A stretch of DNA of 64,000 bases from Candidatus Thorarchaeota archaeon SMTZ1-45 (GTDB lineage Archaea; Asgardarchaeota; Thorarchaeia; Thorarchaeales; Thorarchaeaceae), in the NCBI GenBank assembly GCA_001563335.1, contig LRSL01000081.1, forward strand, positions 22,637 to 86,636, written 5' to 3'. Within the stretch, counting starts at the first letter, position 1. Every line of letters begins with the position of its first letter. Below the pieces are notes generated by a model, which made no database searches, was not told the DNA's origin, and saw only the letters and a program-made list of their open reading frames with translations. A program made the translations under genes and the position numbers. This document shows, one piece after another, positions 8,253-15,041 of this stretch.

Positions 8253-8386
8253 TTCATATCACCGTCGCCTTTACAGCGTCACTTTGTGTTTGTTTTATAA
8301 CTGTGTCGGGCCTTCAATAAGACAAGCCTTTTCTCCTTCATTGTCCCTGCAAATGTAAGTGACAAAAACCTGTGAGTTGTTTTGCT

Positions 8387-8908
8387 ATGAGTAAGAAGAA
8401 ACAGCATGAGTTTGTTAGCATTCGTTTTAGAATTGATAAGGAATTACTGGAACGAATTGATCAGATTGCAGGTGAGCGAGGGCGTCAAAAATACATCCAT
8501 GATGCAATCTTGTGGAGACTGGATGAAGAGCTACCACCAATTGTTTATGATTTAATTAAAGATGTAGATGAATTGAAGAACCGAGTAAAGCATCTCGAAA
8601 GCATAGGCTCGACTAGTTTTCAGTTGGGTGAATTAAATGATATTGCTCGTAACGAGCTGTGTAATGATGAACTTGACCGAAAACTATTGGCATATTTCAT
8701 AAGAAATGAAGGTGCAACAACTCCAGAACTAGCCAAATACCTTCTCGGATCTGCGGACAAACGAAGAACCATTCTTGACAGGATAGATCGATTGAACGGT
8801 CGAGCCCAATCACTCTTCGGAACACCCATTCTGGACTACAAGAAAGGCTTTGTCAAGCACAAACGAGGTGCCTGGTGGATCACAGGTCTAGAGCATATAA
8901 TCATCTGA
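8387..8908 (+). CDS. Ribbon-helix-helix plus winged-helix-like transcriptional regulator
   Basis: This is a 173-residue protein. Residues 10-50 form a ribbon-helix-helix domain: a strand HEFVSIRFRIDKEL, then helices around RGRQKYIHDAILWRLDEEL. A short linker helix follows. Residues 95-165 look like a small winged helix, with LLAYFIRNEGATTPELAKYLLG and a wing ending KRGAWWITGLEHI. Two DNA-binding folds in one chain suggest a site-specific regulator. The ATG at 8387 is preferred to a GTG at 8372 because it begins closer to the RHH strand. The target is unknown. It lies just before the tRNA-Arg promoter. Confidence 0.75.
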   Translation: MSKKKQHEFVSIRFRIDKELLERIDQIAGERGRQKYIHDAILWRLDEELPPIVYDLIKDVDELKNRVKHLESIGSTSFQLGELNDIARNELCNDELDRKLLAYFIRNEGATTPELAKYLLGSADKRRTILDRIDRLNGRAQSLFGTPILDYKKGFVKHKRGAWWITGLEHIII

Positions 8909-8918
8909 TTTAGCAAAT

Positions 8919-8926
8919 CTTTATAG
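8919..8926 (+). promoter_or_regulatory. TATA box of tRNA-Arg(CCG)
   Basis: CTTTATAG ends 22 bases before the first base of the mature tRNA. This is the spacing expected if transcription begins at or just before the tRNA 5' end. Confidence 0.7.
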
Positions 8927-8948
8927 AACGCTACTCTGACAAGGTTCT

Positions 8949-9026
8949 GGGGCCGTAGTCTAGCCTGGATAAGGCACCAGCCTCCGGAGTTGGTCATCCC
9001 CGGTTCAAATCCGGGCGGTCCCGCCA
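8949..9026 (+). tRNA. tRNA-Arg, anticodon CCG
   Basis: A full cloverleaf can be drawn. The acceptor stem GGGGCCG pairs with CGGTCCC (one G-U). The anticodon stem CCAGC/GTTGG holds loop CTCCGGA with anticodon CCG, which reads the arginine codon CGG. The T arm CCCGG-TTCAAAT-CCGGG is perfect. Discriminator G and the 3' CCA are encoded. There is no intron. It differs from the tRNA at 9384 at only two bases, one of them the wobble position. Confidence 0.96.
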
Positions 9027-9105
9027 CTAAAGATGACTTTTCTTTGTCCTGTCGGAGTTTAAAAGACATCAATTTGCAGTGTATTGTGAAAGTGAGGTCT
9101 ACGAT

Positions 9106-9312
9106 ATGAGTTTCCTGCATGACCGGGATTCAACACATGATCGTGTTGTTAATAGATTTTCAAGATATCTCAACGGTCCTATGGGCAAAACAGTACTTGA
9201 GAACTTGGAGGAGGGCGAACATTTCATTCTACAGACTTCAGAGCATACCTTTCGTGTCACAAAAAAGAAAGGTCGTGCAGTTGTTGAGCTTCTTCAAATA
9301 CAGTGTACTTGA
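9106..9312 (+). CDS. Small protein of unknown function between two tRNA-Arg genes
   Basis: I do not recognise this 68-residue protein. It starts at an ATG with GAGGT about nine bases upstream, giving MSFLHDRDSTHD. The first part is polar and helical (RVVNRFSRYL). The second part contains two probable strands around EGEHFILQTSEHTFRVTKKKG and AVVELLQI, like a small beta-hairpin domain. No cysteines form a site and there is no membrane span. Its position exactly between two tRNA-Arg genes with their own promoters is notable. A GTG at 9079 would lengthen it by nine residues. Confidence 0.6.
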   Translation: MSFLHDRDSTHDRVVNRFSRYLNGPMGKTVLENLEEGEHFILQTSEHTFRVTKKKGRAVVELLQIQCT

Positions 9313-9352
9313 TTCCTCACACCTAAAAACAGTCTATTTTCACAACGAAGAC

Positions 9353-9360
9353 TCTATAAG
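9353..9360 (+). promoter_or_regulatory. TATA box of tRNA-Arg(GCG)
   Basis: TCTATAAG ends 23 bases before the tRNA 5' end, the same spacing as for the first tRNA-Arg, so each tRNA has its own promoter. Confidence 0.7.
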
Positions 9361-9383
9361 TCAAACTAGGTCCCCCGATGAAT

Positions 9384-9461
9384 GGGGCCGTAGTCTAGCC
9401 TGGATAAGGCACCAGCCTGCGGAGTTGGTCATCCCCGGTTCGAATCCGGGCGGTCCCGCCA
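9384..9461 (+). tRNA. tRNA-Arg, anticodon GCG
   Basis: Same cloverleaf as the tRNA at 8949, with loop CTGCGGA giving anticodon GCG, which reads CGC and CGU. The T loop is TTCGAAT rather than TTCAAAT. Discriminator G and CCA are encoded. The other 76 bases are identical to the CCG tRNA. Confidence 0.96.
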
Positions 9462-9465
9462 CGTA

Positions 9466-9471
9466 TTTTTT
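9466..9471 (+). terminator. T-run terminator after tRNA-Arg(GCG)
   Basis: Six consecutive T residues begin five bases after the CCA end, typical of intrinsic archaeal termination on an oligo-T stretch. Confidence 0.6.
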
Positions 9472-9502
9472 ACATTGCCACAATTTCGAAGTCGACAAGA
9501 AG

Positions 9503-9508
9503 CTTAAA
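9503..9508 (+). promoter_or_regulatory. TATA box for the M24-family gene
   Basis: CTTAAA in an AT-rich stretch lies about 22 bases before the ATG at 9528. This predicts a transcript starting at or near that ATG, so a leaderless start is possible. Confidence 0.5.
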
Positions 9509-9527
9509 TGCACTGTAAAAATCGGCT

Positions 9528-10703
9528 ATGTATAAGTGGAGGAATAATCTGCCACAATTTCGAGAGAATTTGGCTATGCAATTCACACCTCAGAGATTAG
9601 ACAAAGTACATCGTGCTATGCGGAGAGAGGAAGTTGCTGCATTACTAGTCACACGTAGGCAAGATGTACAATATCTGACAGGTTTTCAATATCGTGGCAT
9701 GAATGTGCCAATTGGATGTCTAATTATTGAGAAACATCAACCACAATTGATCCTTCCTGACAGACATGAACTTGTTTCTTCTCGTGAATCAGTGATTGGT
9801 AAGGTACGAACATTCAACGAAACAAACTATGAAGGATGGTCTCGAAGTCATGGTCCAGCTTTTTGGGAGAAGGTCACTAGCATTTTGAAAGAACTTGGGC
9901 TCGCAGGCAGTATGATTGGATTGCAGCATGATTGGCTCTCAGTGCAAGAGTTTGAGAAGTTAAAACAATCACTACCTGAGGCCGGATTCAAGGACTTCTC
10001 ACCAAGCTTATGGAAATTGAAACTCATCAAAGATGCTGCTGAGATAGATGCAATACGTAAAGCTGTGACCATATGTGAGATTGGTGTTCGAACTGCTCTT
10101 GAGGTTGTTACTACTGGTAAGTCAGAAGAGGATGCCTCACTTGAGATTGAGTCAGCAATGAGAGTTGCTGGTGGTCAACAACGAGGAATTCGTGCTGCAG
10201 TTTTGTCAGGAACATATTCACATCTTCCTCTTGCAGAACCTAGCACTTCAAGAATTATTAGTGATCAGTTTATTGTTCTTGATATAACAGTAAGTCACAC
10301 AGGATATTTTGGAGAGATTGCTAGGACTATACATCTTGGTAGACCGTCGAGTAAACAGAAGAAATTCTTCCAGTATGTGGTCAACATAGTAAGAATGCTA
10401 GAGAAGAGACTCAGACCTGAAGCACAGATAAAGGATGTAGCTGAGAAGACCCTTAAGAAAATGAAACGACGAATTCCATCTGACAATATACTGCAGCCTT
10501 TAGGGAACTCAATTGGTCTTGATCTCCATGAACCCCCATTCATCGCTCCTGATGCCCAGCACACTCTGAGACCAGGAATGGTATTCTCACTGCATCCAAC
10601 TGGCTTTGCAACTGGTGTTGGTACAGTCAAAATCGCTGATGTAGTCCTGATAACTGATAGCGGCTGTGAGAATCTCACATCGCTGGCTCGTGAAACAATA
10701 TAA
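9528..10703 (+). CDS. M24 (creatinase/Xaa-Pro peptidase fold) protein lacking the canonical metal site
   Basis: This 391-residue protein has a creatinase N-terminal domain (DVQYLTGFQY) and a pita-bread domain from about residue 170. Canonical M24 peptidases bind two metals through Asp, Asp, His, Glu and Glu. Here the equivalent positions read Asp (VLDITV), Glu (GYFGEIART), Asn (GNSIG for GHGIG), His (FSLHPTG for the EPG glutamate) and Ala (VKIADVV). It is therefore unlikely to be a normal metallopeptidase. It could be a metal-free hydrolase like creatinase, or a binding protein. The upstream ATG at 9528 fits a leaderless transcript; an ATG at 9576 would remove 16 residues. It ends directly against the convergent gene. 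Confidence 0.8.
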   Translation: MYKWRNNLPQFRENLAMQFTPQRLDKVHRAMRREEVAALLVTRRQDVQYLTGFQYRGMNVPIGCLIIEKHQPQLILPDRHELVSSRESVIGKVRTFNETNYEGWSRSHGPAFWEKVTSILKELGLAGSMIGLQHDWLSVQEFEKLKQSLPEAGFKDFSPSLWKLKLIKDAAEIDAIRKAVTICEIGVRTALEVVTTGKSEEDASLEIESAMRVAGGQQRGIRAAVLSGTYSHLPLAEPSTSRIISDQFIVLDITVSHTGYFGEIARTIHLGRPSSKQKKFFQYVVNIVRMLEKRLRPEAQIKDVAEKTLKKMKRRIPSDNILQPLGNSIGLDLHEPPFIAPDAQHTLRPGMVFSLHPTGFATGVGTVKIADVVLITDSGCENLTSLARETI

Positions 10704-11231
10704 TCAGGTAGCCTGCTGCCATCTCCGTAACTTCATGAATACTTGAGTAATCGTATCAGCTCTAAGTGTATGTTTCTCAACCTCTTCCCTTGTTATTTCT
10801 CTAATTTGAGCAGCTGGGGCTCCTGAGTTAAGAGTTCTGGGTGGAATTACAATATTTGGGGGGATAATACTTCCAGGAGCTAAAGACACCCCCTCTCCAA
10901 GGGTAGCGCCATCGAAGACAACGCAACCATCTCCAATGTTCGAGTTGTCTCCAACATAGACACCATGAATTGCGGAAGCAGTAGAAATAATGACATTATT
11001 TCCGATAATTGCTGGGTTGTCTGCATTGTGAGCATGGATGACCACACTATCTTGAATACATGTGTTCTCACCAATGCGGACTGAAGCTTGATCGCCTCTT
11101 ATGACTGCTCCTGGCCAAACGTTCGATCCCGGACCAATCTCAACATCTCCCATAATGGTCGCTTGTGGACTAACATAGGCTTGTGAATCAATCTTCGGAC
11201 TCTTATCACCAAAGGGTAGTACTGGCATCAT
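10704..11231 (-). CDS. Gamma-carbonic-anhydrase-like left-handed beta-helix protein
   Basis: This 175-residue protein has hexapeptide repeats (IGENTC, IGNNVI, VGDNSN, LGEGVS) that form a left-handed beta helix, followed by a C-terminal helix. It matches the YrdA/CaiE/gamma-CA group: NVWPGAVIRGD, CIQDSVVIH and SAIHG are present. Two of the three zinc histidines are visible (VIH and IHG). The middle one, normally in a VGH motif, is replaced in IISTAS. Carbonic anhydrase activity is therefore doubtful; such proteins are usually trimeric. GAGGTG lies directly upstream, and either of two adjacent ATGs could be the start. Confidence 0.85.
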   Translation of the reverse strand: MMPVLPFGDKSPKIDSQAYVSPQATIMGDVEIGPGSNVWPGAVIRGDQASVRIGENTCIQDSVVIHAHNADNPAIIGNNVIISTASAIHGVYVGDNSNIGDGCVVFDGATLGEGVSLAPGSIIPPNIVIPPRTLNSGAPAAQIREITREEVEKHTLRADTITQVFMKLRRWQQAT

Positions 11232-11303
11232 CGCACCTCAATTCTATCTAGAATACCTCCAGTCTCGCATTCATATAAAATATCATGCGATTTGTAGGCA
11301 TGT

Positions 11304-11678
11304 TCACTTCTGACCAAAGAAGAACTCAATCACATCTTCATAATGCTCAAGCGGCCGTAATCCAATCAATCTGTTCAGTTTCTTCTTCTCCCCAGTCCTT
11401 TGGTCTGTGGTTTCATATTTAGCAGGTGCTCCGTCAAAATAGAGCAAAACACAGGGAATCGCATGAATCATATTATCAATGGCAAATTTCCGGTATTCTT
11501 CTGTGTTGACCTTCAAGAATCTGATATCGGGATTATCAGCATATTTTGCATCTAGCTCTTCAAGGATGGGTGTCAATGCTCTACAGGGCTGACACCAAGG
11601 CGCCCAAGCATCTACAAAAAGGAGTCTGGTCTCGCGAATTATTCTCTCAACAATATCTGGTGATACATCCGAAACCAT
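11304..11678 (-). CDS. Thioredoxin-like protein with CQPC active site
   Basis: This 124-residue single thioredoxin fold carries AWAPWCQPCRALTPILEEL. The redox pair has Gln-Pro between the cysteines instead of the usual Gly-Pro, which would shift its redox potential. The cis-proline is present in HAIPCVLLYFDG, and a third cysteine follows it. An insert with TTDQRTGEKKKLN precedes the last strand. There is no signal peptide, so it is cytoplasmic. It follows the second thioredoxin on the same strand about 180 bases downstream. Confidence 0.87.
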   Translation of the reverse strand: MVSDVSPDIVERIIRETRLLFVDAWAPWCQPCRALTPILEELDAKYADNPDIRFLKVNTEEYRKFAIDNMIHAIPCVLLYFDGAPAKYETTDQRTGEKKKLNRLIGLRPLEHYEDVIEFFFGQK

Positions 11679-11826
11679 GACTCTTTGATTACATGATAGG
11701 CTATGAATCTTACTTCAGATGACGAACAACTTGTTTAAATCTGTCTGCTGATTTGTAAGATAGTTTCTTAGTGGAATCCACAACATAATCAATGTTCCAT
11801 CTCGAAGTGGGAGAAGAAAAGATGAA

Positions 11827-11840
11827 GGGGAATAATCCCC
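11827..11840 (-). terminator. Possible hairpin terminator after thioredoxin gene
   Basis: GGGGA and TCCCC form a 5 bp stem around a four-base AT loop, about 20 bases beyond the thioredoxin stop codon. On the minus strand it is followed by a pyrimidine-rich stretch, consistent with transcription ending here. Confidence 0.35.
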
Positions 11841-11860
11841 AAGAGAATAGTGAAAGCTTT

Positions 11861-12223
11861 CTATGCAGCTTCTTGTGCAAGAAGATTATCTGCAATCTGT
11901 TCGTACACCTCTGGCGGCATTACACCAACCAGCTTGTCCATCTTTCTACCTGATCCGTCGTCAAAAACAACTCTCTTGCCTTCGGAATAGACTAGTACGC
12001 TTGGAACGCCAGTTATCTGATTTTCCATTGAGAACTCGCGGTTTTGATCCACATCGATTTTTACAACCTTAAGACCTCTATCCTTGAATTTCTCCTGTAC
12101 TTCTTCAAGAATCGGACTAAGTGTCCGGCACGGTCCACACCAAGTAGCCCACGCATCAACAAACACTACTTTATGACCCTCGATAATCTTCGGCAAATCA
12201 TCGGAATTTATGTCATCAACCAT
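11861..12223 (-). CDS. trxA: Thioredoxin with classical WCGPC active site
   Basis: This 120-residue thioredoxin has VDAWATWCGPCRTLSPILEE, the normal WCGPC dithiol. It also has the expected cis-Pro in TGVPSVLVYSEG and a typical KIDVDQN strand-turn. It reduces protein disulfides in the cytoplasm. The ATG at 12223 is used because a TATA-like CTTATAAC on the minus strand at 12281-12288 would start the transcript near 12258, downstream of a possible TTG start at 12277. Its partner thioredoxin at 11304 differs in its active-site pair, so the two may serve different targets. Confidence 0.92.
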   Translation of the reverse strand: MVDDINSDDLPKIIEGHKVVFVDAWATWCGPCRTLSPILEEVQEKFKDRGLKVVKIDVDQNREFSMENQITGVPSVLVYSEGKRVVFDDGSGRKMDKLVGVMPPEVYEQIADNLLAQEAA

Positions 12224-12280
12224 TATGTCTACGCTCCCGTCTCCGGCACGAGTCGGTTGTGCATGTTGGGTGCACAATCG

Positions 12281-12288
12281 GTTATAAG
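12281..12288 (-). promoter_or_regulatory. TATA box for the thioredoxin gene (minus strand)
   Basis: CTTATAAC on the minus strand predicts a start near 12258 and a leader of about 35 bases before the ATG at 12223. It lies in the 163-base region shared with the divergent helicase operon. Confidence 0.45.
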
Positions 12289-12386
12289 GATTGTGATATC
12301 ACCTTGTTGTTCTTCAATGCATGTCAGGCCAAAGTTTGATAAGCGGCAGTCGATGGAATTGATTTCTAGAAACCTCGGTGATTATT

Positions 12387-15026
12387 GTGCCTGTTCTACA
12401 CTGTTCAAAATGTGGCTCTCGTCTTGACTTCAATAGAGCTGGAGATATTTGGACTGTGACTTGTTCTTCTTGCAATTTGGAGGTTTCAATTGGTGGAAGA
12501 AAGACTGACCTCTTTGATGCATATGAAGCATATACAACTCAAGTTCAGGCAGGTACAGCACTAGCAATGACCAATCAGCGAAAAAAGAAGTATCTTGGGT
12601 CAGGTGCTGACACACCGAGAAAGCGACGTCGGTCTGCTGATCCTGGCTCACGAGTTCAGTCCAAGGAAATAATCACAAAACTAGTGAAATCAGGTGGGGC
12701 GGATCTTAATGAACTCTTAGAGCCTCTTAGGAAACTCCTCACGAGCGGACGTGACTATCTGGTAAAATATCAGCTTATGCCTGCTTCTGATGCAGAGTAT
12801 GGCATTGAAACTGATAGACTAAATATACCAACAAAGCTGAAAGAATACCTTCAAAACCGAGGTATCACAACTCTCTACAAATTCCAAGAGGACTCATTCA
12901 ATGCCATCGAGCATGGAGAGGATTTAGTAATTGCAGCACCGACTGGTCAAGGTAAGACTGAGGCATTCATACTTCCCATAATTAGAAGGCTGCTAATCTC
13001 AGTTCGAGAATCATTTGATAATCCTGGAGTTCGAGCCTTGTTAGTGTATCCCACGAAGGCTTTGGCTCGAGACCAGTATGATAAGATCAAGCGGATGTGT
13101 GTAACCTCGAATCTCACTGTTTCAATATTTGATGGCGACGTTTCACAGAATACTCGACAGAGGATATACGATTCTCCTCCCGATATCCTGCTAACAAATC
13201 CAGATGTTCTTCACTATCATCTTGGTTGGGCAGAATCTAGACTTGTGCCATTACTGAGAACAGTACAATTTGTAGTCCTTGATGAGATTCACCTCTACAC
13301 AGGGTCTATGGGAACAAATGTCTATTACATTCTCAAACGATTGGAACTTGAATCCGGTCGTTTTCAGAAAATCGGTGCATCAGCCACTGTTTCTAATCCA
13401 AAAGAGTTTGCAGATATCCTCTTTGACACTGACGTCAGACTTGTAGAGTCTGTGACTGCCAAACGTGGACCAGTACACTTCATGATGTACTATCCGGGGA
13501 TGAGAAGTAAGTATAGTATGATAGTTGACCTTGTCAATCAACTCCGACAGGGTGATTTCAAGACACTTGTTTTTGGCAACACGCATTCTGAAGCTGAAGT
13601 ATTGAATATGCTCATTGGTGATACTGGTATCAAATCAATGGTTCACAGAGCTGGGTTGCCAAAGAAATATAGGAGTGAAGTTGAAGATCAATTTAGATCT
13701 GGAGACCTCCCTGTCATCGTTTCCACACCAACCCTTGAGCTTGGGATTGATATTGGTGACCTAGATAGTGTGGTCAGTATGATTGTGTCAATAACGCGAT
13801 TGACTCAACGAGTAGGCCGGGCTGGAAGGAAGGGACAAGAGAGTGTAGCTATCTTAGCCCTAAGAGAGAATGATCCCATATCTTCCTTCTATCGACATGA
13901 GCCTGAGAAATACTTCTCAGACATAGACGCAGCATATATGGAGCCAGACAATGAAGTCGTTGGTTACTACCAACTTATTGCAGCAGCTATGAGTGGAAAA
14001 TTAAGCATCTCTAATTTTTCAAGACACAGAGAATTAATTGACAAGCTTGAGAATGAAGGCTTCATTCGAATTCAAGATGGTGGAAAGGTACAGATTGTTG
14101 ATTTTGACAAAGCAAGGAAAGAATGGCGTGGATACAGCATTAGAGGTATCGGAGATACTGTTCAGATTAAGACTGGGAATAAGGGACTTGGTGAACGATC
14201 AATGCCAATGGCAGCTCAAGAGCTTCATCCAGGTGCTATCTATCTCCATGGGGGGAAGAACTACCTATCTGTAGATTTCAAGTATACTCCTGGTTTGGGA
14301 CGTGCCACAGTCGTTCCACACACCAACAGGAGTGAACATACTAAGCCCCTCTACTCGACGATGCCTAGGATTATAGACATAATAGAACGAAGTAAGATTC
14401 TTGGTCTCAATGCTGTCTATTGTACACTTGAGATGACACAGACTGTTGATGGCTATGTGACAAAGGAAACCAGGACCGCTCGAGTGCTGAACAGAACAAG
14501 TCTTTCAAAGCCTCTCATCTACAAGTATCGAACTCGTGGTTTTGCTTTCACAGCTCCTGAACCAGTCAAGGCAGTCAACAACCAGACTTCTGGAGAGTTG
14601 CGTGCATTGAAGGGTCCTCGAATGGGTCCAGCTGAATTGTATGGTGGCGCTTTTCATGCACTTGAACATGTACTAATTGAGTCTAGTGACATGCTTACTG
14701 GTGGTGGCACACGTGAGATAGGAGGCGTTTCCATGGGTGACTCAGGGATTATTTTCGTTTATGATGGAAGCCCTGGGGGAAATGGTGCCTCTAAACTATT
14801 GTTCACAAAGCTTGATGAAGCATTCCGAAGGGCAAAGACAATTCTTGAGAAGTGCGACTGTGATACCATAGACGGGTGTCCTCTGTGCACGTATTCATAC
14901 CATTGCGGTAATAATAACAGTCCCCTATTCAAATTAGGAGCGCTTGAAAGCATCCACAAAATCCTCGAAAAAGTTGAAACAACAGTTGATATCGAGGGAT
15001 ACATTGGCTACCAACCCCTTGTCTAA
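12387..15026 (+). CDS. DEAD/DEAH helicase with N-terminal zinc ribbon and DUF1998 C-terminus (MrfA/Hrq1-like)
   Basis: This 879-residue superfamily 2 helicase starts with a zinc ribbon (HCSKCGSRL and CSSCN). The helicase core carries Walker A APTGQGKT at 184-191, VLDEIHLYTG near 299, motif III GASATVSNP, and motif VI TQRVGRAGRKGQ. The C-terminal DUF1998 domain ends with a cysteine cluster CDCDTIDGCPLCTYSYHC. Related MrfA/Hrq1 proteins unwind DNA 3' to 5' and act in crosslink repair. The GTG at 12387 has GGTGAT just upstream. It is the first gene of a tight operon: ArcS starts 15 bases after its stop. Confidence 0.9.
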   Translation: MPVLHCSKCGSRLDFNRAGDIWTVTCSSCNLEVSIGGRKTDLFDAYEAYTTQVQAGTALAMTNQRKKKYLGSGADTPRKRRRSADPGSRVQSKEIITKLVKSGGADLNELLEPLRKLLTSGRDYLVKYQLMPASDAEYGIETDRLNIPTKLKEYLQNRGITTLYKFQEDSFNAIEHGEDLVIAAPTGQGKTEAFILPIIRRLLISVRESFDNPGVRALLVYPTKALARDQYDKIKRMCVTSNLTVSIFDGDVSQNTRQRIYDSPPDILLTNPDVLHYHLGWAESRLVPLLRTVQFVVLDEIHLYTGSMGTNVYYILKRLELESGRFQKIGASATVSNPKEFADILFDTDVRLVESVTAKRGPVHFMMYYPGMRSKYSMIVDLVNQLRQGDFKTLVFGNTHSEAEVLNMLIGDTGIKSMVHRAGLPKKYRSEVEDQFRSGDLPVIVSTPTLELGIDIGDLDSVVSMIVSITRLTQRVGRAGRKGQESVAILALRENDPISSFYRHEPEKYFSDIDAAYMEPDNEVVGYYQLIAAAMSGKLSISNFSRHRELIDKLENEGFIRIQDGGKVQIVDFDKARKEWRGYSIRGIGDTVQIKTGNKGLGERSMPMAAQELHPGAIYLHGGKNYLSVDFKYTPGLGRATVVPHTNRSEHTKPLYSTMPRIIDIIERSKILGLNAVYCTLEMTQTVDGYVTKETRTARVLNRTSLSKPLIYKYRTRGFAFTAPEPVKAVNNQTSGELRALKGPRMGPAELYGGAFHALEHVLIESSDMLTGGGTREIGGVSMGDSGIIFVYDGSPGGNGASKLLFTKLDEAFRRAKTILEKCDCDTIDGCPLCTYSYHCGNNNSPLFKLGALESIHKILEKVETTVDIEGYIGYQPLV

Positions 15027-15041
15027 TGAGGTGAATAGTAA

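Noticed and set aside
7843..8358. A 171-codon serine-rich reading frame on the plus strand
   Set aside because: It is the antisense of the acidic C-terminus of the minus-strand protein at 7857-8252; GAA/GAT/GAC codons read as Ser-rich in reverse. The minus-strand gene has a clear SD.
9119..9535. 138-codon plus-strand reading frame spanning the second tRNA-Arg
   Set aside because: It runs through a tRNA gene and its promoter, overlaps the SD-led 68-codon gene in another frame and matches no family.
11710..11895. Small minus-strand reading frame between the two thioredoxins
   Set aside because: It overlaps the end of the thioredoxin gene out of frame, has no SD and covers a probable terminator hairpin.
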